From Acidobacteriota bacterium (GTDB lineage: Bacteria; Acidobacteriota; Polarisedimenticolia; J045): DNA of 6,720 bases. This document shows positions 1 through 5,580 of this stretch, piece after piece (positions within the stretch are counted from its first letter, which is position 1; the number at the start of each line of letters is the position of its first letter). A program made the position numbers and the translations under genes. The stretch covers positions 668,607 to 675,326 of the forward strand of contig CP070706.1 in assembly GCA_020350085.1 (NCBI GenBank). The letters run 5' to 3'. Under the pieces are notes generated by a model. That model searched no databases and was not told the DNA's origin. It was given only the letters and a program-made list of their open reading frames with translations.

Positions 1-907
1 CCCAGCCACCCTCGAAATGGCGCCACAGCTGCCCGTGCAGAAAGTTGAGCAGATGCAGGAACAGGTAAACGAACATCACGCTGCCGCAGATCCTGGCCAG
101 ACCGAGCACGATCCCGTTGTGGGAGCGTACGAGCTCGGGCGAGAGGCGATTGTGGAACACTCTGTGTGAGATGCTGCCTTCGAAGATGACCATCGACAGG
201 CCCGCGAACACACTGGAAACGAGGAACAGCAGCGGAATGAACTCCGAGTACCACAGCGGGTGAATTTTCGGTTTCGCCATCATGTACAGCGCGCCCAGGC
301 CCGACTGATGCAGCGTCGAAAGCGTAATACCGAGGATCACAGCGCCGAGGGTCATGCCCTCCAGCAACCGGTGAACTCGCCTCAGCCCGAGCCACTCGGC
401 GATCGCCGGGGAGAACTCGATCAGTTCGACGATCATGTACAGCATGAAGTGCCAGGCAACGAGAAACAGCACCGAGCTGAGTCCGAACGAGTTGCCGATG
501 ATCGGGTTGACGACGTTCCACGGCCGGCCGAGATCGAGCAGCAAGGCGCCCGCGTAGAACACATACGCGAGAAAGCCGTTGAGAACGGTCACACGGACGA
601 TCGGCCGATACTTCTCGACGCCGAGGATGTAGACCATGAAGGTCAGGACGTAGGCACCTCCAGCGAACGCCACTCCTGCCATCACGTCGAAGCCGATCCA
701 CAGACCCCACGGAAACTGTTGGTCGAGGTTGGTGACGGCGCCGAGCCCGAAGGCGAAGCGATAGACGAGAATGACCGCTGTGGTCAACATGATCGCGATC
801 GAGATCACGTTGAACGGCGTGAAGCGCTTGCCCTTGGGGCGCATCTCGCTCTTGATGAACCCGAGTATCTGACCGCTGCCCGCTGTCGAAGGCGCTAGAA
901 CGCTCAT
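1..907 (-). CDS. hybB: HybB/NrfD-type membrane subunit (Ni/Fe-hydrogenase cytochrome b-like), partial
   Basis: Integral membrane protein of the NrfD/PsrC superfamily, closest to the HybB branch, which passes electrons between a periplasmic iron-sulfur partner and the quinone pool. The frame opens at ATG 905-907 (MSVLAPSTAG) behind an AGGGAGAG ribosome site and stays open for 302 codons to the left edge, so the C-terminus is missing; E. coli HybB is about 390 residues as I recall it. About seven hydrophobic segments lie near residues 33-53, 70-95, 106-126, 143-163, 185-207, 221-243 and 264-290. HybB-like signatures are FGLGAVTNLDQQFPWGLW (53-70), TLHQSGLGALY (198-208), HPLWYSEFIPLLF (216-228) and VIFEGS (240-245). 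It starts 13 bp after the HybA-type gene, the same hybA-hybB order as in hydrogenase-2 operons. No hydrogenase subunit is visible here, so the partner enzyme is unknown; the symbol denotes family, not proven orthology. Confidence 0.93.
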   Translation of the reverse strand, partial: MSVLAPSTAGSGQILGFIKSEMRPKGKRFTPFNVISIAIMLTTAVILVYRFAFGLGAVTNLDQQFPWGLWIGFDVMAGVAFAGGAYVLTFMVYILGVEKYRPIVRVTVLNGFLAYVFYAGALLLDLGRPWNVVNPIIGNSFGLSSVLFLVAWHFMLYMIVELIEFSPAIAEWLGLRRVHRLLEGMTLGAVILGITLSTLHQSGLGALYMMAKPKIHPLWYSEFIPLLFLVSSVFAGLSMVIFEGSISHRVFHNRLSPELVRSHNGIVLGLARICGSVMFVYLFLHLLNFLHGQLWRHFEGGW

Positions 908-920
908 CTCATCTCTCCCT

Positions 921-1799
921 TCATCCCTCGAGCGTGGCGGAAGAATCTTCGTCCTCGTCGCGAACGTCCCGACGCGTTGCCTGGTGCAGTCCGAGCATCA
1001 GTGCCGGCCACAGCGTCAGGATCACGGGAACCGCCGTCAGGAAGTCACGCGTGTACTCCGGATAGGCGCTTTCACCAAGATCGGTCCGGAAGCCGAGCTC
1101 CTCGAAGGGCACTGGAGAGATGTAGAGCCATCCCGTGCCTCCAGCCTCGTGCTCGCCGTAGATCTCCGGAACGTACTGGTCGGGATTCGTGTGAATGCGC
1201 CGACGAGCGATCTCGAGCAGCTCGCTCCGTTTGCCAAAAACGATCGCCTCCGCGGGGCAGTTCTCGACACAGGACGGTCGCTGCCCATCCTGCAGCCGCT
1301 CCCAGCACATCCGGCACTTCATGATCTTCGGCACCGCGGAGTGGTATTCGAACTTCGGTGCGTCGAACGGACATGACACCATGCAGAAGCGGCATCCCAT
1401 GCATTTGTCCGCGCGCCAGATGACGGGCCCCTCTTCGGTCTTCAGCATCGCCTTGGTCAAGCAGGCCGCAGCGCAAGCAGGCTCGACGCAATGCATGCAC
1501 TGGCGACGCACGTAGACGTCACCCTTGCTCGTCTGGTGACGATTCACCGTCACCCACTGCTTGTCGGACGTCTTCCTGTGGAGATCGTCAACCGTGGCGA
1601 AATCGAAGTCGGGCTCGGGTAGCCCGTTGGCCTCGGAGCACATGTACTCGCAGGTCCGGCAGCCCTCACACAGAGTCAGATCCACGAGCGCAGCGTATCC
1701 CTCAGGACGCTCCTCGGTGGATGATGCCTCGCTGCTCATTCCGACGAGACAGCCCGTCCCGCTCACTGCAGCCACTTTGAGAAAGCTCCGTCTGTCCAT
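921..1799 (-). CDS. hybA: HybA-type Tat-exported protein with four [4Fe-4S] clusters
   Basis: Periplasmic electron-transfer subunit that should relay electrons between a catalytic partner and the HybB-type quinone module encoded next. The N-terminus carries a twin-arginine motif (RRSFLK, residues 3-8) and a short hydrophobic stretch. Sixteen cysteines form four ferredoxin-type clusters, counting from the ATG: C44/47/50/54, C101/104/109/113 (CMHCVEPACAAAC), C133/136/139/143 and C162/165/177/181. A C-terminal hydrophobic helix (about 253-274) is typical of HybA and would anchor it in the membrane. The segment PEIYGEHEAGGTGWLYIS is also HybA-like. I prefer the ATG at 1797-1799 because AAAGG sits 8 nt upstream; the GTG at 1803-1805 adds two residues but is only 2 nt from that site. 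The protein has 292 residues, somewhat shorter than E. coli HybA. The preceding GcvH-like gene ends 63 bp upstream, so it is probably in the same transcript. Confidence 0.93.
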   Translation of the reverse strand: MDRRSFLKVAAVSGTGCLVGMSSEASSTEERPEGYAALVDLTLCEGCRTCEYMCSEANGLPEPDFDFATVDDLHRKTSDKQWVTVNRHQTSKGDVYVRRQCMHCVEPACAAACLTKAMLKTEEGPVIWRADKCMGCRFCMVSCPFDAPKFEYHSAVPKIMKCRMCWERLQDGQRPSCVENCPAEAIVFGKRSELLEIARRRIHTNPDQYVPEIYGEHEAGGTGWLYISPVPFEELGFRTDLGESAYPEYTRDFLTAVPVILTLWPALMLGLHQATRRDVRDEDEDSSATLEG

Positions 1800-1862
1800 C
1801 TTCACGGCCTTTCTGTGAGAAAGAAAGAAAGTGTTCGAGTCCTTTGAGAGTCAGACTCTGGA

Positions 1863-2642
1863 TCAGGCTCGTGGCTCGGCCTGCTCGCTCGCCGCGAAGA
1901 AGCCGCTTTGGAGCCTCTTCCACGCCGCATCATCGACGTGTTGATAGAGCCCTTCCACGAGAACTCCGCCGTCGGCCACCGCTGGCTCGAGCGAGTGCTC
2001 AGCCAGCAGAAGCGCGATCAAGCGGTCCACTTCTTCGCGGAACCATTCGCGCGCCCTCTTGCCGCGCAGGAGCTGCTCACGTTCCGCGGAGAGGTCCTTG
2101 CCGCGCAGTCTCACGGCCCAGCCTTTGCCGAACGGCTCCTCGTTGACCAGCGTCGGGCGGTCGCGCAGGTCGGTGTTCGTGCTCATGACCGTCCCCGATA
2201 CGGGCGAGCGGACGGTGACGTCCCGAGCGCCGCGTCGAAGGACGAACAGCTGCTCGCCTCGGCGCACGCGGGTGCCCATCGCGGGAAGCTCGACGGCATC
2301 GACCGGTCCGAGGGTCGCCTGCAGCAGATCGTCGGCGCCGATTAGAGCCTCGTCGGCATCGATGCGAGCCCAGGCGTGACTGCGGTCGAGCGACACGGCG
2401 GCGTCCATCCGCAGTCCCTTGTGCGCGAGCGCCGGCTCGGTGTGCGCGTTCAGCCACTCGCGAAACTGAGGACTGAGCGCGAACAGGACGCTGCCGCCGA
2501 CGAGTGCCCCAACCACGGCCACGAGAAACGCCGCCCGGGTGACGAAAGCCATCGCTCCGAGAAGCGGGAGGCTCAGCACCACGGCGACGAGAATGGCGCC
2601 GATGATGAGAGCTTCTTTGAGCCAACTATGGTTGCGTGCCAT
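1863..2642 (-). CDS. Membrane-anchored GcvH-like (lipoyl-domain fold) protein without the lipoylation lysine
   Basis: 259-residue protein. Residues 11-33 and 37-57 form two hydrophobic segments. Residues about 84-184 resemble glycine cleavage H protein: SHAWARID, then AVELPAMGTRVRRGEQL, SPVSGTV and NEEPFGKGWAVRL match the usual SHEW, VELP-GT-V--GE, APVSG and NEDPYGEGW blocks. The lipoyl-lysine, normally eight residues before the proline of PVSG, is Ala139, and there is no lysine between residues 131 and 150. A charged helical tail follows (LRGKRAREWFREEVDRL) with an ADGG motif at 223-226, also present in the second GcvH-like protein. The start is ATG 2640-2642, preceded by a strong GGAGGA site 4-6 nt upstream; longer readings cross the sigma-54 promoter and are unlikely. 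Function is unknown. Linkage to HybA/HybB genes suggests an accessory or structural role in a respiratory complex (inference), not glycine cleavage. Confidence 0.85.
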   Translation of the reverse strand: MARNHSWLKEALIIGAILVAVVLSLPLLGAMAFVTRAAFLVAVVGALVGGSVLFALSPQFREWLNAHTEPALAHKGLRMDAAVSLDRSHAWARIDADEALIGADDLLQATLGPVDAVELPAMGTRVRRGEQLFVLRRGARDVTVRSPVSGTVMSTNTDLRDRPTLVNEEPFGKGWAVRLRGKDLSAEREQLLRGKRAREWFREEVDRLIALLLAEHSLEPAVADGGVLVEGLYQHVDDAAWKRLQSGFFAASEQAEPRA

Positions 2643-2663
2643 GGTTTCCTCCGATACTCGGGT

Positions 2664-2680
2664 CGGGGTTCCAAACCCCG
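2664..2680 (-). other. Stem-loop at the predicted 5' end of the second leftward transcript
   Basis: CGGGGTT-TGG-AACCCCG on the minus strand forms a perfect 7-bp stem with a 3-nt loop. It begins about 5 nt after the predicted sigma-54 start near 2685 and ends 21 nt before the start codon, leaving the GGAGGA site free. It may stabilise the mRNA 5' end. Confidence 0.45.
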
Positions 2681-2694
2681 CCCGTGAATCGTTC

Positions 2695-2711
2695 TTGCAA
2701 GGAGCGCACCA
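2695..2711 (-). promoter_or_regulatory. Sigma-54 (-24/-12) promoter of the membrane GcvH-like/HybA/HybB unit
   Basis: On the minus strand this reads TGGTGCGCTCCTTGCAA, with GG (2710-2709) and GC (2698-2697) separated by 10 nt. The -12 half TTGCAA is consensus and the -24 half differs from TGGCACG at two positions. The predicted start is near 2685, 43 nt before ATG 2642. It gives the last three leftward genes their own promoter, matching the 233-bp gap after the first GcvH-like gene. Confidence 0.72.
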
Positions 2712-2759
2712 CGTTCGAAGTGCCGCGTCCGCTCTTCTGCCCAAGCCCACAAACACTTG

Positions 2760-2792
2760 AAAAAAAAAGAGTTCTGTCAGGAGCTCGACACA
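2760..2792 (-). terminator. Possible weak terminator after the first GcvH-like gene
   Basis: On the minus strand an uninterrupted run of nine T (2768-2760) follows an imperfect stem, CTGTGTC with GACAG. The stem is weak, so termination may be partial or absent. Together with the sigma-54 promoter just downstream it suggests that the two GcvH-like genes are separate transcription units, at least in part. Confidence 0.35.
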
Positions 2793-2850
2793 GCCCCCGT
2801 TGAGGAATGATGAAATTATCCAGCGCGAGCGAAGAATTTCTCATCAGTAA

Positions 2851-2867
2851 TGTTGCTATTTTCAACA
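2851..2867. promoter_or_regulatory. Candidate second enhancer site, TGTTG-N7-CAACA
   Basis: A perfect 5-bp inverted repeat that shares the GTTG-N7-CAAC core of the dyad at 3802-3820. It lies just after the stop of the cysteine-cluster GcvH-like gene and about 174 bp upstream of the predicted sigma-54 start near 2685. Short dyads arise by chance, so support comes only from the shared core and location. Confidence 0.35.
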
Positions 2868-2875
2868 CAGCGGCC

Positions 2876-3610
2876 TCAGTGGATGAGCTCGCGCAGCAGC
2901 CTGAGGTAGCCCGGCGCTCCGAGCATCTGGCGCACGTCGGTCAGTCGCTCGCCGCCGTCGGCCAGCACCTGACCGAGCCCACCGCCGTCGGTCAGCATCT
3001 GGATCGCGGCGAAGCGGCGGAACCGCTTCAGATCGAGCTGCGACTGCTCGCGAGCATCTCGCGCGGAGAGCAGCTGATGCTGGTTCTCGGCATCCGGCAC
3101 GCTGAGCTCGGCGATCCAGCCCGCGCCGTAGGGGTTCGATAGCAGGCGTCTGGGGTCGCCATCCAGCTGCTCGTTGCGCGTGACGAGCCGGCCTGATTCG
3201 GGAGCACTGAGCGGCAAACGCCCCACGTCGAGCTCCAGCTCGCAAAAAGCCTCGCCGCTGTCGAGCTCGCGCGGCAGCTTGCCCCAGCGCACTCGCAGGC
3301 ACGTCCCGAGCAGGGCTACCGCCAGCGCGTCGAGGCCAAGCCGCATCAGAGTGCTCCCGTCGCGCTCGCGCGGCTGGATCCAGAGGTGGCCGGAGGAATA
3401 GAGCCGGTCGGTGGGAAAGCTCCAGGTCATCGGAGCCGGCTCGGCGTCCGCCGGGGCGCCGATGGCCCTCGCGTCACCGCGCAGCGCCGCGTCCAGGGGA
3501 CAGTGCTCACAGTCGAAGTCCCGATCGCAGAGCTTGTAGGAGACCAGTCCCGCGCTCATCCAGACGCACGGCTCCGCACCGCTGGGAAGGATCGGATGGA
3601 GCCTGCTCAT
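2876..3610 (-). CDS. GcvH-like protein with N-terminal cysteine cluster, lacking the lipoylation lysine
   Basis: 244-residue protein with no membrane segment or clear signal peptide. The N-terminus has Cys15, Cys28, Cys34 and Cys37 in the context YKLCDRDFDCEHCPLDAALR, a possible metal or Fe-S site. Residues about 67-168 follow the H-protein pattern: YSSGHLWIQ, LGLDALAVALLG, SGEAFCELEL, APESGRL and SNPYGAGWIAEL. The lipoyl-lysine position, eight residues before the proline of APESG, is Val129, and no lysine lies nearby. The C-terminal tail is helical and repeats Q-(M/V)-L-(T/A)-D-G-G twice, ten residues apart. I prefer ATG 3608-3610 because GAGG lies 8 nt upstream; GTG 3617-3619 would add three residues but has its Shine-Dalgarno too close. 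It is the first leftward gene from the divergent control region and lies behind a sigma-54 promoter. A 233-bp gap separates it from the second GcvH-like gene. Function unknown. Confidence 0.83.
   Translation of the reverse strand: MSRLHPILPSGAEPCVWMSAGLVSYKLCDRDFDCEHCPLDAALRGDARAIGAPADAEPAPMTWSFPTDRLYSSGHLWIQPRERDGSTLMRLGLDALAVALLGTCLRVRWGKLPRELDSGEAFCELELDVGRLPLSAPESGRLVTRNEQLDGDPRRLLSNPYGAGWIAELSVPDAENQHQLLSARDAREQSQLDLKRFRRFAAIQMLTDGGGLGQVLADGGERLTDVRQMLGAPGYLRLLRELIH
2951..3001 (-). repeat. Internal tandem repeat with 30-bp period in the cysteine-cluster GcvH-like gene
   Basis: Positions 2951-2971 and 2981-3001 agree at 18 of 21 bases. They encode two copies of a ten-residue unit starting QMLTDGG and QVLADGG in the C-terminal tail. 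The three differences are all transitions, consistent with an old duplication kept in frame. Confidence 0.6.
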
Positions 3611-3700
3611 ATCGAGCACCTCGGAGTGCGCTCATCGGTGCGCGCGGGAACGGTCCATCACGGCCGACCGCGGCGCCGAGGACGCCTCCGCGAGCTTCCT

Positions 3701-3718
3701 TTGCAAACTCGGAACCAA
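3701..3718 (-). promoter_or_regulatory. Sigma-54 (-24/-12) promoter of the cysteine-cluster GcvH-like gene
   Basis: On the minus strand this reads TTGGTTCCGAGTTTGCAA. It has the invariant GG (3716-3715) and GC (3704-3703) with exactly 10 nt between them, and the -12 half TTTGCAA matches the RpoN consensus fully; the CACG part of the -24 half is not conserved. The predicted start is near 3691, giving a leader of about 80 nt before ATG 3610. An RpoN-dependent regulator with GAFTGA is encoded in the divergent operon, which supports the call. Confidence 0.75.
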
Positions 3719-3801
3719 CCCGGGCTGTAGCTAGAAAGCGTTGAGGAGAAAGGCTTTCGACGGCTGTGCCTGCAACATTGCATCACCGGCGGGACGTTTT
3801 T

Positions 3802-3820
3802 TCGTTGAAATACTCAACGA
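3802..3820. promoter_or_regulatory. Candidate enhancer site, perfect 7-5-7 dyad
   Basis: TCGTTGA-AATAC-TCAACGA is a perfect 7-bp inverted repeat. Its centre is about 120 bp upstream of the predicted sigma-54 start near 3691, a standard distance for an NtrC-type activator. The core GTTG-N7-CAAC recurs upstream of the second sigma-54 promoter. Binding by the regulator is inferred. Confidence 0.5.
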
Positions 3821-3834
3821 GGCGATGAATTTTC

Positions 3835-3860
3835 CAGCACTCGATGGTATTGTAGTGCTG
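3835..3860. repeat. Inverted repeat CAGCACT-N12-AGTGCTG
   Basis: A perfect 7-bp inverted repeat with a 12-bp spacer, 44 bp before the kinase start codon and about 156 bp upstream of the leftward sigma-54 start. It could be a second protein-binding site or a leader hairpin of the kinase transcript. Its sequence does not match the GTTG/CAAC dyad. Confidence 0.35.
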
Positions 3861-3903
3861 AGGCCTCGTCACCCGTCGGACCTAGGTGCCCAAGGGAGGG
3901 AAG

Positions 3904-5580
3904 ATGAGGCGGAGGATCTCAACGCTCAAGCGTTCCCTCGGCATGCGGCTGCTGGTGGTGCTGCTGTTGTCGATCGGCGTCGTTCTGGCCGCTTACTCGA
4001 TCATCAACTTCCACGCCTCTCGCAACGAGTTTCTCGCGTTCGTCAACGTCGCGACGGAACGCTCGAGCGATCTGATCCGGCGCGGCACGCGCGATGCCAT
4101 GCTGTTGAACCGTCTCGATCGCGTTCAGGAGACTCTCGGCGACATCGCGGCGAGCCCCGACGTTGCTGCCGTACGCGTGTACGACAAGAACGGCGTGATC
4201 GTCCTCTCGGCACAGCGTGAGGAGATCGGTCAGCGCATCGGGCTCGATTCCGACACCTGTGAGAGCTGTCATCTGAAAGACCACACGATGGATACCGGCA
4301 GGCTCTCGCGCAGCGGACTCGTCGACATTGGCGGCGAGGTGGAAGTGCTGCGCCATCTCGCCGTCATCGAGAACGAGCCCTCGTGCTCCGCGACGGGCTG
4401 CCACCCCTCGCCCTCGGAACATCGCGTGCTCGGCGTCTTGGACGTCGAGATGTCGATCGCGCCCGTCGAGCGAACGCTCGAAGCCACGCAGTGGCGAACC
4501 CTGTGGACCACGGCGGCGCTGTTTCTGATCGTCATCGTCGTAATGGCTTTGTTCGTCAACCGCGTCGTGCACAAACCGGTAGCGGAGCTCGTCGAGGGAA
4601 CCCGGCGAGTGGCGAAGGGCGAGCTCGACACCCGACTCACCGTGCGAGGTCGCAACGAGCTCTCGCGCCTCGCTGAAGCGTTCAATCAGATGGCGGGCGA
4701 TCTGGAGGTTGCCCGCAGAGAGATCACCGATTGGTCGGAACGGCTCGAGCAGAAAGTGATCGAGAAAACCGACGAGCTTCAGCGCGCCCAACGCCAGGTG
4801 CTCCACATGGAGAAGATGGCCTCGATCGGAAAGCTCTCCGCCACGGTGGCCCACGAGCTGAACAACCCGATCAACGCGATGCTGACGTACACGCGGCTGG
4901 TGCAGCGCGAGCTCGCCGGCCAGCCGCTCGGTGATGCGACGAAAGAAGAGCTGGGACGATATCTGGACCTGCTACAGAAAGAGTGCAGTCGATGTGGGGA
5001 CATCGTCCGCAACCTGCTTGCGTTCGCACGGCGTTCGGGAGCCGAAATGGCACCCGTGGACGTCAACGATATCGTCGAGCGCAGTCTGATGTTGATCCAG
5101 CATCATCTCGAGATCAGCGGCATCACGCTCCACAGTCGACTGCTGGAAAGAAACAGCCAGATCGTTGCCGACGCTGGTCAGCTTCAGCAGGCGCTCGTCG
5201 CGCTGCTGGTGAATGCCGTGGAGGCGATGGTCGGACCGGAGACCGACCCACGCGAGTTGACGGTGAGGCTCAATGGAGACGCCGATCGGGTACGGATCCA
5301 GGTCACGGATACCGGTACGGGGATAGATCCGGATGTGCTGCCGCACGTGTTCGAGCCGTTCTTCTCGACGAAGCACAAGGAGAGCGGCGTCGGTCTGGGG
5401 CTCTCCGTCGTCTACGGGATCGTTCAACGTCACGGTGGCACGATCGAGATCGACTCGAAGCCCGGCCTCGGCACGACGTTCCGCGTCGCGTTGCCCCGTC
5501 GTCCGCCGCGCCCGTCTGACGAAGCGGCAGCATCGCAAGACGCGACACCAAGCTTGTCCGGAGAGCAGTCAGATGAGTAG
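3904..5580 (+). CDS. Sensor histidine kinase with periplasmic diheme c-type sensor domain
   Basis: 558-residue membrane kinase. Order from the ATG: a basic N-terminus, TM1 (about 16-36), a periplasmic domain (37-199), TM2 (about 200-219), HAMP (220-274), a coiled linker, then a HisKA/HATPase_c core. The periplasmic domain has two heme-attachment motifs, CESCH (C119, C122, H123) and CSATGCH (C161, C166, H167; the CxxxxCH spacing known from multiheme cytochromes), with nearby histidines that could be distal ligands. Catalytic boxes are clear: H-box TVAHELNNP with His317, N-box LVNAVEAM with Asn437, G1 DTGTGI (469-474), F-box FEPFFSTK and G2 GVGLGLSVVYGI. The kinase core resembles NtrB/ZraS-type partners of sigma-54 regulators. 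ATG 3904 follows AAGGGAGGGAAG; a GTG at 3886 in frame lies upstream of that site and is less likely. The gene overlaps the regulator by 8 bp, so translation is probably coupled. Redox or heme-ligand sensing is inferred. Confidence 0.93.
   Translation: MRRRISTLKRSLGMRLLVVLLLSIGVVLAAYSIINFHASRNEFLAFVNVATERSSDLIRRGTRDAMLLNRLDRVQETLGDIAASPDVAAVRVYDKNGVIVLSAQREEIGQRIGLDSDTCESCHLKDHTMDTGRLSRSGLVDIGGEVEVLRHLAVIENEPSCSATGCHPSPSEHRVLGVLDVEMSIAPVERTLEATQWRTLWTTAALFLIVIVVMALFVNRVVHKPVAELVEGTRRVAKGELDTRLTVRGRNELSRLAEAFNQMAGDLEVARREITDWSERLEQKVIEKTDELQRAQRQVLHMEKMASIGKLSATVAHELNNPINAMLTYTRLVQRELAGQPLGDATKEELGRYLDLLQKECSRCGDIVRNLLAFARRSGAEMAPVDVNDIVERSLMLIQHHLEISGITLHSRLLERNSQIVADAGQLQQALVALLVNAVEAMVGPETDPRELTVRLNGDADRVRIQVTDTGTGIDPDVLPHVFEPFFSTKHKESGVGLGLSVVYGIVQRHGGTIEIDSKPGLGTTFRVALPRRPPRPSDEAAASQDATPSLSGEQSDE

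Larger units (their letters stand above)
3620..3903. promoter_or_regulatory. Divergent control region between the GcvH-like gene and the kinase-regulator pair
   Basis: No credible gene lies here. It contains the leftward sigma-54 promoter (3701-3718) and three dyads: 3734-3758 (GAAAGC-N13-GCTTTC), 3802-3820 and 3835-3860. A T-rich stretch (3797-3802) runs into the second dyad. No convincing sigma-70 promoter for the kinase could be fixed by eye, although one should exist between about 3720 and 3890. The position of the dyads 110-160 bp upstream of the sigma-54 start is where enhancer-binding proteins usually bind. Confidence 0.6.

Noticed and set aside
260..898. 212-codon open frame on the plus strand
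   Set aside because: It lies antisense to the HybB-type gene. The opposite strand encodes a membrane protein with clear family motifs, and this frame gives a low-complexity charged peptide with no recognisable domain.
1819..1831. GAAA tetranucleotide tract before the HybA-type gene, considered as a phase-variable repeat
   Set aside because: Only three units plus one base, outside the coding frame. This is too short to suggest slippage control.
1847..1859. AGAGTCAGACTCT hairpin after the membrane GcvH-like gene, considered as a terminator
   Set aside because: The stem is effectively 5-6 bp and no T-run follows on the minus strand, so it is not convincing; the HybA-type gene is more likely co-transcribed.
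3805..3833. TTGAAA as a -35 box for the kinase operon
   Set aside because: No acceptable -10 hexamer lies 16-18 nt downstream (AATTTT at best), so a sigma-70 promoter cannot be claimed here.
3845..3858. Rightward TGG...GC resembling a sigma-54 promoter for the kinase
   Set aside because: The spacing between GG and GC is 9 nt, not 10, and there is no TTGC at -12.
3921..3934. Palindrome AACGCTCAAGCGTT
   Set aside because: It lies inside the first codons of the kinase and does not match the upstream dyads. A 6-bp dyad in G+C-rich coding DNA is expected by chance.
3919..4854. 311-codon minus-strand open frame under the histidine kinase
   Set aside because: It is the antisense shadow of the kinase coding sequence. 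High G+C codon use opens such frames, and no domain or ribosome site supports it.
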